This document shows positions 11,291 to 24,420 of a stretch of 64,000 nt of DNA, one piece after another. Below the pieces are notes generated by a model. The model did not search any database and was not told where the DNA came from. It was given only the letters and a program-made list of their open reading frames with translations. Positions within the stretch are counted from its first letter, which is position 1; the number at the start of each line of letters is the position of its first letter. The stretch comes from Panopea generosa. Its lineage: Eukaryota > Mollusca > Bivalvia > Adapedonta > Hiatellidae. The stretch is from positions 24,071,514 through 24,135,513 of the forward strand of contig CM055911.1 of assembly GCA_029582155.1 (NCBI GenBank), written 5' to 3'. Position numbers and translations under genes: made by a program.

Positions 11291-11549
11291 GGGGATATAT
11301 TTGAAAAAAAAAATATAAGTAGGAAACTCAAACAAGAAATTCCATTGAATTCACATCCCCAGCTATGGGCTAAGTAAAACTGCGATTGCCCGAGGATGTA
11401 GGTACTATAACAGTGAATCATAATGTAAAAATAGCATAATGTTAAAAAAATCTGTTGTGGGTAGAGACATTTATGAGAACAAAATACGATCAATGCGATT
11501 GGTTAAATAATAACTGAAGAAACATGAGCAGGATTCAAATTGAAAAAAA

Positions 11550-12052
11550 GTTAAACGTACAAACTTAAGGGTTATCATTCCGTCAATACCAAACAAACAC
11601 CAAAATGTACCTCCTATACAGCAAGTGACATAACTATGGGAAAAGTAGGGTTTGCAAAGTCATTGGTCCAAAGTGTGATGTAAAAATTAACTTAAATTTA
11701 CCAAAGGTCATAATTCCACCGAACATAATTTGATCAAAACGTCAATACCACAAACACACATATATACCATCTACCTGCTGTACATACACTTTCATTTGGA
11801 TTTGCTAAAATTTGTGGGATGGCTGCGTCTGCAAGGTCATGGTCCAACATGTTACGAATAGGTAAAATTTAAGTTCAAAGTACAAACGGCCAATTGAATA
11901 AGAACACCAATACCACATGCTCTTGTTCAGACCATGTACCAGTTGTAAAACAAATTTCATTACAACCGGATTAAAACTATTTGAGGCGTCTGCAAGGTGC
12001 AGCTGTTCCAAAGCGTGACGGACAGATAGACTGACGGTCATATTTCAAAATA
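11550..12052 (+). mobile_element. Tandem-core-repeat element, ~160-168-bp units, ending in a GAC-rich microsatellite
   Basis: Three diverged units (landmark GTCAATACCA.AC at about 11582, 11741 and 11909) end at GTGACGGACAGATAGACTGACGG. This layout of ~160-bp core repeats followed by an ACGG-type microsatellite resembles bivalve pearl/DTE-like elements. The relationship is inferred from architecture only. Confidence 0.5.
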
Positions 12053-12114
12053 ATAAAAAAAAGCGAGATGAATGGATTGAGGGAGAGGGGTTGGCAATAA
12101 ATGATGACATTGAA

Positions 12115-12215
12115 ATGTTCCATTTTTCAAGTATTTGGTATGACTTCACCTGGAATCGAATCCAAGACATTCCATATGCAAGGTGGACGCTCTACCCGTA
12201 GACCACAAACTAAAA
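12115..12215 (-). mobile_element. SINE family 2, head fragment
   Basis: On the - strand: TTGTGGTCTACGGGTAGAGC, a B box GGATTCGATTCC, then AGGTGAAGTCATACCAAATACT, matching the first half of the copy at 8660. Confidence 0.7.
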
Positions 12216-12382
12216 TGTGAAAGAATTCCATTTGATATATTTTTTAAACAGAAATAATTTAAAAATTTGTGATTGGTTGGGGGCGATGGTTGACGGTTGG
12301 GCGGTAAGTTAAAATGTGAAATGACACAGACAATTTCATTTTATTCAAAACAAAATTGAAAAAAAATTTAAGCAATCGGGGT

Positions 12383-12418
12383 TGGGGGTGGGTGGGGGGG
12401 GGGGGGGGGGGGGGGGGT
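12383..12418. repeat. Poly-G tract
   Basis: A GGGTGGGT lead-in is followed by about 27 uninterrupted G residues. It could form a G-quadruplex and is a likely assembly or sequencing weak spot. Confidence 0.95.
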
Positions 12419-12463
12419 GAGACTGTTGGAGTGGGTGGTAGTAAAAAAAAATTAATAGAAAAA

Positions 12464-13635
12464 ACAAGAAATGTCACTGATAAGTGTTGTATGCCCCCAA
12501 AATTGTCTGTAAAAATAACAATTTATTTTAGGTAGCGATATATCCATGAATATGAAGAGCCATGGACTGACGTTTCAGACTAGACATGTAATTTTATGTT
12601 GTTTTTTTACGTTAAAGTATGACATTGACCTTTGTGTAACCTTGACATCTAATGCAATCTCTGGGTATTTATACAGGTAACTGTAAGTGACACATCATTA
12701 TGACATGTTGATCACTCGTGTCAAGCTTTTTTAAATTCCTTCCATGTGAAACAATGTTACAGACAAAGTGATCAAACAAACTGAAAGTGTGACCTTGACC
12801 TCTGAGGTAGGGTTCTGGGTCTTAACGCGACACTTCTTCATGTCATGTTGATCAACTGATAAATTGAGCCAAGTGTTTTTTAAATCCATCCATGTATGAT
12901 AACGTTAGGGATTGGACTTGAAATCTCAAACCGACTCCGTGTTGTCGAAGAAACTTAAAGTGTGACCATGACCTTAGAGGTACAGGTCTTGGTGTAATGT
13001 ACCACACATCGTCATGCCATCTCGATCAATTGAGCCAAGTTAAAAACAAAGTTACAGAAAAGACACGAAATATCAAATAAACTGAACATGTGACCTTGTC
13101 CTTTGAGGGTGTGGGTATCAAGCGCGACATATCGTCATGTCATGCTGATGAACTGAGCCAAGTGTTTTTGAAATGTATCCATAGGTGACAAAGTTACATG
13201 TACAGACTGGACACGAAATTTAAAGCAGACTGAAGGTGTTGCCAAACTTAGTTAAATTGTGACCTAGACCTTTGAAGTGACAGTCATGTTATGTTTATCA
13301 TTTGTAGCTAGTATTTATAAAATCCATCAATGCATGGCAAAGTTACAGGCCGGTCACGAAATCTCACACAGACTCAACATGTTGTTAAACAAACTCAAAG
13401 TGTGACAAAGACCTTTGAGGTACAGGTGTGGGTCTTACTCGCAAGATGTGCTATATTGATCATTTGTAGCAAGTATTAACAAAATCCATCTATGCATGAC
13501 AAAGTTACAGGCCAGACACGAAATACCTGCCGAAAGGATAGACGGACGGACACTGCGATTACTATATGTCACCCCAAATTGTTTTTTTTCTTTATTTTTG
13601 TGTGTGTGTGGGGGGGGGGGGGGGGGGGCATAATA
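12464..13635 (+). mobile_element. Pearl-like element A (5' end, core repeats, microsatellite, poly-G 3' end)
   Basis: It begins with ACAAGAAATGTCACTGATAA and TATGCCCCCAAAATTGTCTG. About five diverged ~170-190-bp core units follow, with landmarks TGACAAAGTTACAG, GGACACGAAAT, CAAAGTGTGACC, TTGACCTTTGAGGTA and TCATGTTGATCA. It ends GGACGGACACTGCGATTACTATATG and a G tract followed by CATAATAAAAAG. Three sister copies (B, C, D) share this order. Architecture and the ACGG microsatellite match the bivalve pearl type, regarded as non-autonomous Helentrons. No protein is encoded. Confidence 0.75.
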
Positions 13636-13799
13636 AAAAGGGGGAAGGACTGATGCTCAGGAAGGTGCCCAATAATGTTGGAACGATGGTACCAGGAATG
13701 TTCAAACACTAATACAAGGTATTTCCCATGACAAATAAATAAATAAGGCATTGTGTTCTATACCAATATATCAATCAGGATACAATTTACAACAGTTCT

Positions 13800-14422
13800 T
13801 CTAAGTTTTGGGCTCTAACATGATTAAGATATTGAAACAAAAAGCTCATTATGATTCACATTAACAACAAAAGATAAAACCAAGATTCAGTTGAAAATTA
13901 TAATAACACATAAGGAAACAAATATCAGCCTTTAATAGTGCAAACTTTCGAGGCATAACCTTACGCGAAGAAACATTCACCAAGCTGTAAGTTTCAAGTA
14001 AATCACCAAAACACTGCGCTAAAATACATAATGTGACATTTTCATCCAACAATATGACATGGACTTCGAAGTTAGAGGAGCGAATATGCTAAAATTGCCG
14101 TAGGGTATAAGCACTTATACCAAGTTCCAGTCATATAACTGCAAGCAATTCACACTAATGAACAACTTGCACCAAAGCTGAAATGTAACAAATAAGGCAA
14201 ATGTGAAATTTTCACTTTACAATTTGACATTGACTGTTAATTTAGAAGCCCTATATATTACATGTACGCTTATATTAATCTCAACTTATATAACTTGTAA
14301 GCAATACACACTTAAGAACAACTCGCACCAAAATGTTAACCTAGGTAGATCGCCGACGCCGTCGCCGACGCAGTGGCGAGTAAAAAAAAATCCTCTATTC
14401 AGAAAATAGTCGAGAAATTAAA
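13800..14422 (+). mobile_element. Element with diverged core repeats and GCCGACGCC 3' end
   Basis: Repeated landmarks (ACTGCAAGCAATTCACAC / ACTTGTAAGCAATACACAC, and ACTTGCACCAAA / ACTCGCACCAAA) are followed by GCCGACGCCGTCGCCGACGC, GGCGAGTA and AGAAAATAGTCGAG. The same type of right end closes the composite element at 41042. No coding sequence. Confidence 0.55.
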
Positions 14423-14632
14423 CATCATTTTGTCAATATGCATTATACGTTCATGTTGGAAAATCACATCAGTCCCCTATATAAAGAATCATTTATCAAT
14501 ATAACTGGGAATGTCAGTAGTTATGAAACAAATGTACGTTTAAGTGTTGCCACGGCCATGTCGTCTAATAACCACTTATCTCTCATCGCTGACATCGAGG
14601 GTTTCAGCCTCGCTCTGACTAAAATATTCATG

Positions 14633-14715
14633 TGAGAAACTTTGCCTTTACTTAAAAAAAGACGGTGTCTCTACTCAGATTCATTCTGAAATCATTCGTA
14701 ACCAATATGCCTGCC
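14633..14715 (+). mobile_element. SINE family 4, central-domain fragment
   Basis: It contains AACTTTGCCTTTACTT, AGACGGTGTCTCTACTCAGA and TTCATTCTGA, matching the central domain of the copy at 59120-59350. Head and tail are missing. Confidence 0.6.
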
Positions 14716-14765
14716 TGCTTGCCTGCCTGACCGCCCGCCCGCCCGTCCGTCTGCCTGTCTGTATA
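14709..14765. repeat. TGCC/CCGC simple repeat
   Basis: A degenerate tetranucleotide run: TGCCTGCCTGCTTGCC, then CCGCCCGCCCGTCCGTC. Confidence 0.85.
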
Positions 14766-15369
14766 CTGCTTCTGCAACCCCATCTAACAAGGATAATATG
14801 CAGACACAAAGTGCAAAGGTTTGCGGGCATTGGAATCACTAATTTACACAGAAATTTAATGAGAGTTTACGTGTACTGGGAATGACAATCCCTATACATT
14901 GCTTTAAATCCCCTGCAAAGGATTTGCATTTTTCACAGTACCTTTGCCCGACTGATGCACTGCGGCAATGCGTTGAAACCCCAAGGACAATTCGGAGACC
15001 TCTGAGTCTTGGAGCAAACATACTAGCCACTGGACCATTGCAACTCATATCTGGAGGGAAGGTGACAATTAAAAGGAATTAGCCGATACAACAACATTAA
15101 CACAAATAAGACATATAATCACTGCAATACAAACATACAGAAGTAGTGACTACTGCGGTTCATTTTTGGGGTAGCATATACTCTAACCTCGCTCTTTCCT
15201 GCCTCGCGTTATATCACAAAACGCACGTAAGCTCATTAAATAGAACAAGCCTATATGCACATTAAACTGCACAATCAATAAAGGACCAGGTTCACGAACC
15301 GCCCAAAAATGGCTCTGTTTAAAACCGTATTTATTGTCTTTTTTTATTTTAATTAGACATGCACTTTAT

Positions 15370-15377
<8 letters not shown>
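14766..15377. other. GC-richer spacer with an unrecognised open frame
   Basis: Positions 14839-15048 are open on the - strand, less AT-biased than the flanks, and the product includes QRYCEKCKSFAGDLKQC. A 66-codon frame is also open on the + strand. I recognise no family and see no clear exon boundaries; it may be an old element remnant. Confidence 0.25.
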
Positions 15378-15411
<34 letters not shown>

Positions 15412-15412
15412 G
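15378..15412. repeat. (TA)n microsatellite
   Basis: About 28 bp of TA repeat plus a short GTATATATGG continuation. Confidence 0.9.
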
Positions 15413-16624
15413 GTTTTTTAATTTTAGATTATTTGCTTTACATAATATCATTAACATATATTATCATAATATCATGTATGGCGAAAATATGCAATTTTCC
15501 TAAATTTTAAGCTATTTTATGTACATATTTTATGGTTTTAATAGTGAAGGGACAAAAAAAAATACTCAGAGTATTCTAGACAATGTTAAAATAAATATTT
15601 TTGTGTTAAAATAATGTCTTCATATTAAAACAATAATTTAAAGCAAAGAAAATGACAAAATTTGGAATAAATTAGCAGTTTCCTCAATTTTAACAGAATT
15701 TTAAAAGAATAAAGTATATTTAATACAAATACACCAAGCTTTACTTAAAATTATGTAATTAAAAGAAATGCATTTTACAGATTTTACAGGGTCATTATTG
15801 GGGCTTCTTGAACCAAGTCCTTTGGAATTAATTTCATTGTCTACATTAGAAATCAAGCAACTATTACACTAAGTAAATAAATCATGTCTAAATGCATTAA
15901 TATATATCAAATAACCTCAGCTTAATGAGCTGTTGCCTTGGAGACAGTTATATCTTTATCAACATATCCAATGGCGTTTATCAGCAACTTCATTGAAATG
16001 TTTTGTTCACTGACCACACACAGTTTTATTTCATCTAATATTGTATTATATTTGGTAGCTTTCGCAAACAGATGTATGGCTTTCTATGGACAAATACTTT
16101 TATACAATAAGTACGAGCATGCTAGTGTAAGCGATAATCCTAGTTATAGAAAATGCATTCCATTAATGACTTTGTCGATAATATTCATTATCATCGATAC
16201 AATTATTAATGAAATACAAACATATCCTATGATATGGCTCTGAAAATCACCTAATTGATCTAACACCCACAGTTTATTTTGTTTCTTTGTTCTATATAAA
16301 ATAAGTTCTAGGATTTCAATTGTAAAAATATAATTTTTTTAAGTAACTTTTTTTCATAGAAGGAATGTATACCCACATAAAAATACACACTAATTGGTAT
16401 GTTGACCAGCTTTTTTTTAAAGACGGTGCAGTGACACCCTGGGAGTTATTGAAGCCTGAAGTTTTCAAATGCTCATAAATATATGCATATGCTGAAATCC
16501 TATAAAAGTCACTTTTTAACACGAGTGATGTCTTAGTGCAGTATATGCTATGCCAACGTTTGCTCTACTCATCTACTGCAAGAAATCACAACCACTATTT
16601 ACCATTTCAAAAATATTTGAAAAG
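15413..16624. other. Very AT-rich spacer, no supported gene
   Basis: A 101-codon open frame at 15938-16243 (+) encodes a hydrophobic peptide with two possible membrane segments. It has no recognised motif, no splice context and no promoter, and such frames are expected in AT-rich DNA. Confidence 0.4.
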
Positions 16625-16857
16625 CCAAATTACATGGGGTTTAACGCCATTTTGTATGGCTTATTAAGTTTTACTGGTGAAGAAAGACCTAAGACTGAGT
16701 CAGACTGAGTAGAACCAACGTCGTTCCGCAAGTAACTGGAAACTTTTCACATAATGATTTTGGAGCTAGTGAGAGTCTAACCTACAACCTTAACGGTGAG
16801 TGGTAAGTGATCTTGTGACGGTGCCTTAGACCACTCGGCCACGGAGGAACCTATTTT
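16625..16857 (-). mobile_element. tRNA-derived SINE, family 4, near full length
   Basis: On the - strand: CGTGGCCGAGTGGTCTAAGG (Leu/Ser-tRNA-like A-box region), a weak B box, the central domain AAGTTTCCAGTTACTTGCGG ... GGTTCTACTCAG ... GGTCTTTCTTCACC, and the end AATGGCGTTAAACCCCA. It is related to the copies at 18045, 31629, 33415 and 59120. Confidence 0.8.
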
Positions 16858-19246
16858 GTTGTTCATATACAACACTTTGTTCCGCGTAAAACAATTATCA
16901 TTATGGTAGATTATACTTTAACGTTGTCGAAACTACTGCCTTTCCAATTAATCATATCACAAAAAAGCAGCAATAATTAATATATTGAAAAATGATTCAA
17001 AATACTATTATTAAAATTCATTTATACAGTAAATATGGCATCTAAAGTACAAACATTAACAATTTCCCACCAGGCAAAACCAGGAAGTGTTGACATAACG
17101 CCTTGTTATTTTGTCAATCATATATATGATATTAATAAAACAGCTTGGTTACGTAAGCCCCAAATTGTTTGTATAACAGCAATGATTTGATTTCCTACTA
17201 GTAAGACAACGTAAACGCATTAAAATTCAATACATATTCAACCATTAGAAAATGAAGCAATATACGAAATTCACAGCTAACAACGATTTACTAAAGTTGG
17301 TACTGACATTTACAAACAATATTTAAGACACGTTTACATACCGAAAACGTGTACAGAAATGCGGACATATAAAAGTAAGTTAGATAGACAAATACCCTAT
17401 TGGTATAATTAACCAAATGTTCAGGGCTATTAAACGTTTCTCTTCTCATGTTCATGTGCATGACCTTGCTCTTTGAAGTAGACGTCATTCTGTTGCGCGA
17501 TACCCTTGGTCATGTTACATGTATGTTGAGCATTTGAGAATCGTTCAATGCATGAAATGAACACAAAAGCATGGAGGGAGTGACGTACGAACAAGCGATC
17601 CTATAGTCATAAAATCTATGGGGGACTTTTAAGAAGGTATTGACACAACTAAACCATACAGCGTACATTCAAATTATAACGATGATAAATATAATAATAA
17701 TAGTAATGCTGATACAAATGATAACATGAAAATTCAGTGAATTTATATCCCCCGCTCAAAACGACCATGGACCGATCAAATTAAGCTTTGCCCGTGGATG
17801 TGGGTACTTGAACGTTGCATTATAATACCTTATGTTAAAAATAATAATATATTGTTGGTAGCGACAAGAGTGTGTTGAAAAGTAGACCCACCAGGCTATT
17901 ATCTTACAAACACGGCAGTGTGCACATAGACGTATTGTAAAACACAGAAATGCTCAGGTAAATATATATTATGAAACAAATGATGCTATACGGAGATGTA
18001 TTCAATGACTTTGCAGTAAACAGAACAGCAAAGGCTAATGATTAAAGGTGAGACAAGACCTAAAGTATAGTGTTTGTCAACCGTTCATTTAGTTATAATG
18101 CACCTCAGCGGTGGGAGGTAAGTGGTCGTTAGACGATAGAGTTCTTGACCACTTGACCACATAGGACACCATCAATTATATTACACAAACTGAAGTCTAA
18201 AAGCATCACCGAATAAGGCCAAACACAGATACTATTCAGAAAAACAACCAACAAAATAATAGTATATGTAATTTTTTACATAAGCCTAATGTGAAATTTA
18301 TTGGAAAATATTGAGAATTAAAGTTCAAAACAGCGACACCCCTAATTACTAACTTTGCATATTATAAAAATGAAACGCCGGGTTAATTGCTAAGCCAGGT
18401 TATTAAACTATTGTAAGCCATATTTACAATTTTAGAGTATGTATGAAAAGGTTATTCATTAAGATTTTGTTAGCTTGATAATTATCATTAACAAAATCAT
18501 TAATTTAATGAAAGACCGTATCAAATATATTCTAAAACTGCAAATATCGCCTACAATAGTTTGATAATGTGACTCTGAAATTCATTTTGCATTTCTTTAC
18601 CCCTTTCGGTATTTATTTGAACATTGACCAATTAGATGGAATCTTTTTTTTAAATAAATGATATGATCAAGTATATACAGTCTGTTATAATGGAATGTAA
18701 CTATAATTGTAGACTTCGATTATTGTGATCATGAACTGTCACAGAATGTAATGTAGTTTACACGTTAAATACCGACAGATCAATCACCCCGATAAACCGT
18801 GCGCTCTGGTTTGATTGATGACCCCTTTCCACACTCCGATAGTGGTGACACCCGTTATCTCTATAACCCATTTAAAATGGGTCAAATAAATGTCACTACC
18901 ACCGAGTCGTTACAAACACCCACACAGTTTTAAAATATGAAACACAGAAATAAAATAGAAGTAGAAAATGATGTGATTTCTATGAATAATATATGATCTG
19001 GATTTGAAAGGTGTCATTTTGAACCGATCGTTAAGTCAGATCGGCTGCTATAATTGTGTTGTTTACGGAGACACATAGACGACCTATTTCGACAGAATAA
19101 CATTAAATACATGCTAAAACCATCGGAGAACAATTGTGCATAGTTGTGGCATTATAGTTTGAACACATATAGTTAAGGAGGAGTATAACTTCACATGACT
19201 GCATCAAATCCTTTGATCAATTTAGATCACTTTTGATCAATTTAGT
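16858..19246. other. Spacer with old repeat fragments, no gene
   Basis: It contains a single degraded pearl-like core unit at about 17455-17560 (TGACCTTGCTCTTTGAAG ... CATGTTACATGTATGTTGA) and a SINE family 4 head at about 18045-18172 on the - strand (TGTGGTCAAGTGGTCAAGAA). The rest is AT-rich without supported features. Confidence 0.5.
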
Positions 19247-19400
19247 TAGGCTTAATTAGCTCAGTTAATAGTGCGTCTGACTATCACTCCAGGGGTCGTG
19301 AGTTCGAATCCACGCCTGGCAACAGTCTCCGTGATGATTGATATATGACATTGTTTCTCATGAAGACATATAAATGACGATATATATTCAATCAATAAAT
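19247..19400 (+). mobile_element. SINE family 1, internally deleted copy
   Basis: The head TTAGCTCAGTTAATAGTGCG with an intact B box (GAGTTCGAATCC) is followed by CAACAGTCTCCGTGATGATT. The body then jumps from TTGTTTCTCATGAAG almost directly to TATTCAATCAATAAAT, so about 130 bp of the 7462-7742 copy is missing. Confidence 0.8.
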
Positions 19401-19499
19401 CTTTATGAATTTACGTTCTAAACAAGAGCTGACAGTTAGTTGGACAGCACGTTTGACTGTCCTAAATATCTCCAAATACTACAAGGAAAGCTTTTGAAA

Positions 19500-20565
19500 C
19501 GACGATATATACTGAACAGAACGGCTGACTCGCCACCTCGATATATACTGAACGGAATGACTGACTCGCCACCTCGATATATACTGAACGGAACGACTGA
19601 CTCGCCACCTCGATATATACTGAACGGAACGGCTGACTCGCCACCTCGATATTTACTGAACGGAACGACTGACTCGCCACCTCGATATATACTGAACGGA
19701 ACGGCTGACGCGCCACCTCGATATATACTGAACGGAACGACTGACTCGCCACCTCGATATATACTGAACGGAACGGCTGACGCGCCAACTTAATATATAC
19801 TGAACGGAACGGCTGACTCGCCACCTCGATATATACTGAACGGAACGGCTGACTCGCCACCTCGATATATACTGAACGGAAGGGCTGACTCGCTACCTCG
19901 ATATATACTAAACGGAACGGCTGACTCGCCACCTCGATATTAACCTCGATATATACCTCAATATATACTAAACGGAACGGCTGACTCGCCACCTCGATAT
20001 ATACATGTACTGAACGGAACGGCTGACTCGCCACCTCGATATATACTGAACGGAAGGGCTGACTCGCCACCTCGATATATACTAAACGGAACGGCTGACT
20101 CGCCACCTCGATATTAACCTCGATATATACCTCAATATATACTAAACGGAACGGCTGACTCGCCACCTCGATATATACTGAACGGAACGGCTGACTCGCC
20201 ACCTCGATATATACTAAACGGAACGGCTGCCTCGCCACCTCGATATATACCTCGATATGTACCGCGATATATACTGAACGGAACGGCTGACTCGCCACCT
20301 CGATATATACTGAACGGAACGTCTTACTCGCCAACTCGATATATACTAAACGGAACGGCTGACTCGCCACCTCGATATATACCTCGATATATACTAAATG
20401 GAACAGCTGTCTCGCCACCTCGATATATACTAAACGGAACGGCTGACTCGCCACCTCCATATATACTGAACGGAACGGCTGACTCGCCACCTCGATATAT
20501 ACTGAACGGAACGGCTGACTCGCCACCTCGATATATACTGAACGGAACGGCTGACTTGCCACCTG
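19500..20565. repeat. 36-bp minisatellite with a higher-order duplication
   Basis: About 29 units of a 36-bp motif (landmarks ATATATACTGAACGGAACGG and CTGACTCGCCACCTCG). Some are joined by short 9-15-bp partial units (TATTAACCTCGATATATACC). A block of about 177 bp carrying these partial units occurs at about 19921 and again at about 20097. Because 36 is divisible by three, a 366-codon frame stays open on the - strand with a 12-residue repeat (VASQPFRSVYIE). There is no start context, signal peptide or flanking unique coding sequence, so I treat the frame as non-coding. Confidence 0.93.
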
Positions 20566-20609
20566 ACAATTTATGTACCTGACATTTTATGTATTTCTCA
20601 AGTTTCAAA

Positions 20610-21256
20610 GAAGACTGGAATAGGAAAGAACATATCGGCTACGTGACATTAACACATATTTGTCTGCTATTGGCGTGTGCAAACTATAAAATCGCTACTC
20701 AATAGATGAATGAAAATATTGGAAATATTGACTTGAATAGGAAAGAACATTTAGGCTTCGTGACATTAACACATAATTATGTGTGTGCTATTGACGTATG
20801 CAAACTTTAATAGAGCTACTCAATAGTTGAATGAAGATATTGGAAATATTGACTTTAATAAGAAAGAACATATTGGCTACGTGACATCAACATATTTTTA
20901 TCTGCTTATGTCGTATGCAAAACTATAATATCACTACTCAATAGTTCAACGAAGATATTGGAAATATTGACTTGAATAGGAAAGAACATTAAATTTTAGA
21001 CTACTTGACATCAACATATATTTGTCTGCTATTGGCGTACGCAAACTATTATATCGCTACTCAATAGTTATTTGAAGATATTGGAAATATTGACTTGAAA
21101 AGGAAAGAACATTTCTGCTACGTGACACTAACACATATGTATGTGCTATTGGCGTATGCAAACTTTAATAGAGCTACTCAATAGTTGAATGAAAATATTG
21201 GAAATATTGACTTGAATAAGAAAGAACATATTGGCTACGTGACATCAACATATATT
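20610..21256. repeat. Tandem repeat, about six units of 117-123 bp
   Basis: The landmark AGGAAAGAACAT recurs at about 20623, 20740, 20861, 20979, 21102 and 21219. Units also share GCTACGTGACAT.AACA, GCTATTGGCGTATGCAAACT and GCTACTCAATAGTTGAATGA. It abuts the 36-bp minisatellite but is unrelated in sequence. Confidence 0.9.
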
Positions 21257-22093
21257 AGTTAAGAAAGGGACATAACTCATGTTATATAATAGGTACAACG
21301 AAAGAAATAGACACATATTTCGACAAACAAGACATTCAATGCATACTAAGCTTAAACAGCAATCACAATTATAGTCTAATGATTACAAAATTTGTGAATA
21401 AATTATCATCAAGCGTACACCAAATAATAAAAAAATGAATTAAGACATAAGGGCTATGTAGACTCTAAATTACTAGTATTTGGCAAAGGAGACAATGCTG
21501 TTTGATATTGAATGGACCATACATCAGACATTTAAATTTAAACAGGTAAAGAAGTTTATATATATATAAATTCATTATCCGTTTTGGTGTAGATCAAATG
21601 AAAACTGCAGGTCCTAGAGTACACATAATGCAAAAGAAAAAAAACGAAAGATAATGTATTTAAGATTCAATGGCCAGAAATACGACAGTCATTATCGAAT
21701 TTGGCCAATTAAAGACATTGTGTGAGAGATGGTTTTACTACCATGTAAACTTGTTCAACATCAATAGAAAACAGTGACTTTAGAGTACATATATTCTTAC
21801 AATTCTTGCAATTCAAAGGCAATAACTTTCGATACTTATTATCAAGTTCAAAAATGTGTCGGCGATGGTTCGGTCACAATCTATGTGTAAGTTTGGCGAT
21901 GATCCAGTGATTGGTTAAAGCCGAATGAGAACTATTGTGCTCACCACATCAAATTAACGCACCGTTTGCAAATTTAATGTCCATAATATGACATTTGTGG
22001 TCAACTTCAAGAGTTTGTTCGAAAAAATTATTGGTTATAAAGGTACTTCGTAAGCTTGTTATATATCCAATGAACAAGTAGATGCACACTACA
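21257..22093. other. No recognised feature
   Basis: AT-rich sequence without a supported gene or element end. Confidence 0.4.
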
Positions 22094-23035
22094 AAACAAG
22101 AAATGTCACTGGTAATTGTCGCATGTCCCCCAAATGGTCTGTGATAACGATATATTTCATAATAAGTAGCGATTTATTCATTTATATCAAGATTCATGGA
22201 CTGACGTTACATACTAGAAATATTATGTTGATAATTAGTAGCAAATATTTATAAATCCATCTATGCATGACAAAGTTACAGGCCAGACACGAGATTTCAC
22301 ACAGACTCAAAGTGTTGTCATACAAACTCAAAGTGTTACCTTGACCTTTAAGGTACGGGTGCAGATCTTACATGTACGCGTGACACGTTGTCATGTCATG
22401 ATAGTGAATTGAGTGTTTTTGAAATTTATTCATAGTGACAAAGTTACAGACCGGACACGAAATCTCAAGCTGACTAAAAGTGTTGTCACACAAAGTTTAA
22501 TTGTGACCTTGACCTTTGACCTTTGATGTTGGAGTTGTGGGGGACTCGTCGTCATGTTATGTTGATCATTTATAGGAAGTATTTATAAAATCCATCTATG
22601 CATGACAAAGTCACAGGCCGAACACGAAATCTCACACAGACTCAAAGTGTTGTCAAACAAACTCAAAGTGTGACATTGACCTTTGAGGTACATATTTGGG
22701 TCTTAAGCGCGACACCTCATCATGTCATGTTGATCATTTGTAGCAGTTATTTATAACATCCACCTATGCATAAAAATGTTATAGGTCGGACACTAAATCT
22801 CATACAGACTCAAAGTGATGTCAAACAAACTCAAAGTGTGACATTGACCTTGAGGTACGGGTGTGGGTTTTACTCGCGACACGTCGTCATGTTATGGTGA
22901 TCATTTGTAGCAAGTATTTACAAAATCCATCTATGCATGACAAAGTTACATGCTGGACACGAAAAACCGGACGGACGGACGGACGGACGGACACTGCGAT
23001 TACTATATGCCATCCCAATTTTTGTTTTAATGGGA
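22094..23035 (+). mobile_element. Pearl-like element B
   Basis: It has the 5' end ACAAGAAATGTCACTGGTAA ... CATGTCCCCCAAATGGTCTG, then about four core units with TGCATGACAAAGTTACAGGC, GACTCAAAGTGTTGTCA, TGACCTTTGAGGTA and TCATGTTATGTTGATCATTT. An uninterrupted (GGAC)5-type microsatellite at about 22970-22992 leads into CACTGCGATTACTATATGCC. Its core units are more alike than those of copy A, so it is probably younger. Confidence 0.78.
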
Positions 23036-24420
23036 TATAAAAATTAAGGACGGACACTAAACTATCTCGAAACAGCTCATTTAAAATACTCATGGTGAGC
23101 GACAATTAATGGGAATAGCTTTACACGCATAAGTTAAAATAATGACGTTCTGGTGATAATGATCAAATCTGACTAAAGGAACAATAATTAGCCGAGTTAC
23201 CAAGCGGCAATAAAAAAAACGCAATGTTAAGTTAAAAATAGGGGATTTTTCATGATGGGCAAGTTTCGAACGGGCGGGAGGGTGAGTTTGTGGGAACACA
23301 GGCAGACAGGCAGGCAGGTAGCTAGGTAGGTAATTAGATATGTGCAATGTGTTGCGTACAATTCGTGCTACGGATGAATTTTAGAAAATTAATGATGAAA
23401 CATATCTAATTTTGGATAATAAAATATCTAATGTATCGCAGGGACATTTCCCTTCATTGTTTCATGTTTCCTAATTGCAATATAAGAGATTTGAATAGCT
23501 TGATAGCATGATTTCATGCTTACCCTATTAAAGTCGATGGAAAAAGTGTGACGCCATTTTGCCATTTATTATATTATTGTTTTGTATTGTTCATAAGAAG
23601 AAAATATTTAACACGATCTACTTCTAGTTGTTATATTTACTATTTCCGTTTCAGAGAATTGCGAACAAAATTTGGGTGACCAATTAGATATTAAACTCAG
23701 TGTATATTGTCATCGCACTTTGTGAAATCATTAATATTCGACGCGGGTTGGGTGAGGGCTCAATTTCGTTTATTTTGTGGGAAGCCATAACAACGAAATT
23801 AAGTTCCAACAAATTAATCGAAGGTAACATTTTGTAACATCTATAATGTGCAGACGTTACCTTTATCCAGATCGCAGGCCTACCTGTCCTAAGCTACACG
23901 TTATCCAATAATGTTGTTGTTGCGATTGATCCATCAAATTAAAATTTAAATATTTAATGTAGTGATTTAATTAAGTTCGACATCGGTAATTTTATGTTAT
24001 ATTTCATCTGATTCATTAGTCAAAGCATGCGCGTCAATGCATAGCTATCTTGAATTAGTTCATCGTGTTCATTACATTTTCGTTAATGTAGAAGGTACTA
24101 AAACTACCATTTCATGGAATAGTATTTTTGTCTATTGTATTTGTAGACGACACGATTATCATCAACGTGGCATGTTTCTATCAGCATAGATAAAGGGGAC
24201 GTTTCTTTCTTTTGTTCCGTATATTACTTCATTGATATTTTTTTCTTTTATTTATCTCTATAGAAAAAATGAAAGGAATTTGTCAGGATTTTTAAGAATT
24301 TAAAATTGGCTAAAACATATTATTTCAATATATCATGCCTATATACACTCACTGACCCCGTATTACCAAAATGATATCTATTTAAACATGCCAAAATAAT
24401 ATATTTAAAAGGAATCTCTA
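23036..24420. other. No recognised gene; short simple repeat
   Basis: A GGCAGACAGGCAGGCAGGTA / GGTAGGTA simple repeat lies at about 23300-23332. The rest is AT-rich without supported features. Confidence 0.45.

Noticed and set aside
15938-16243. 101-codon hydrophobic frame that loosely resembles receptor membrane segments
   Set aside because: No family motif, no splice sites and strongly AT-driven composition; a chance frame is more likely.
19247-19322. Possible functional tRNA gene
   Set aside because: A and B boxes are present but the acceptor stem does not pair and the SINE body follows directly; it is a SINE head.
19462-20562. 366-codon open frame on the - strand
   Set aside because: It is entirely the 36-bp minisatellite read in a frame preserved by the period; there is no unique sequence, signal or splice context.
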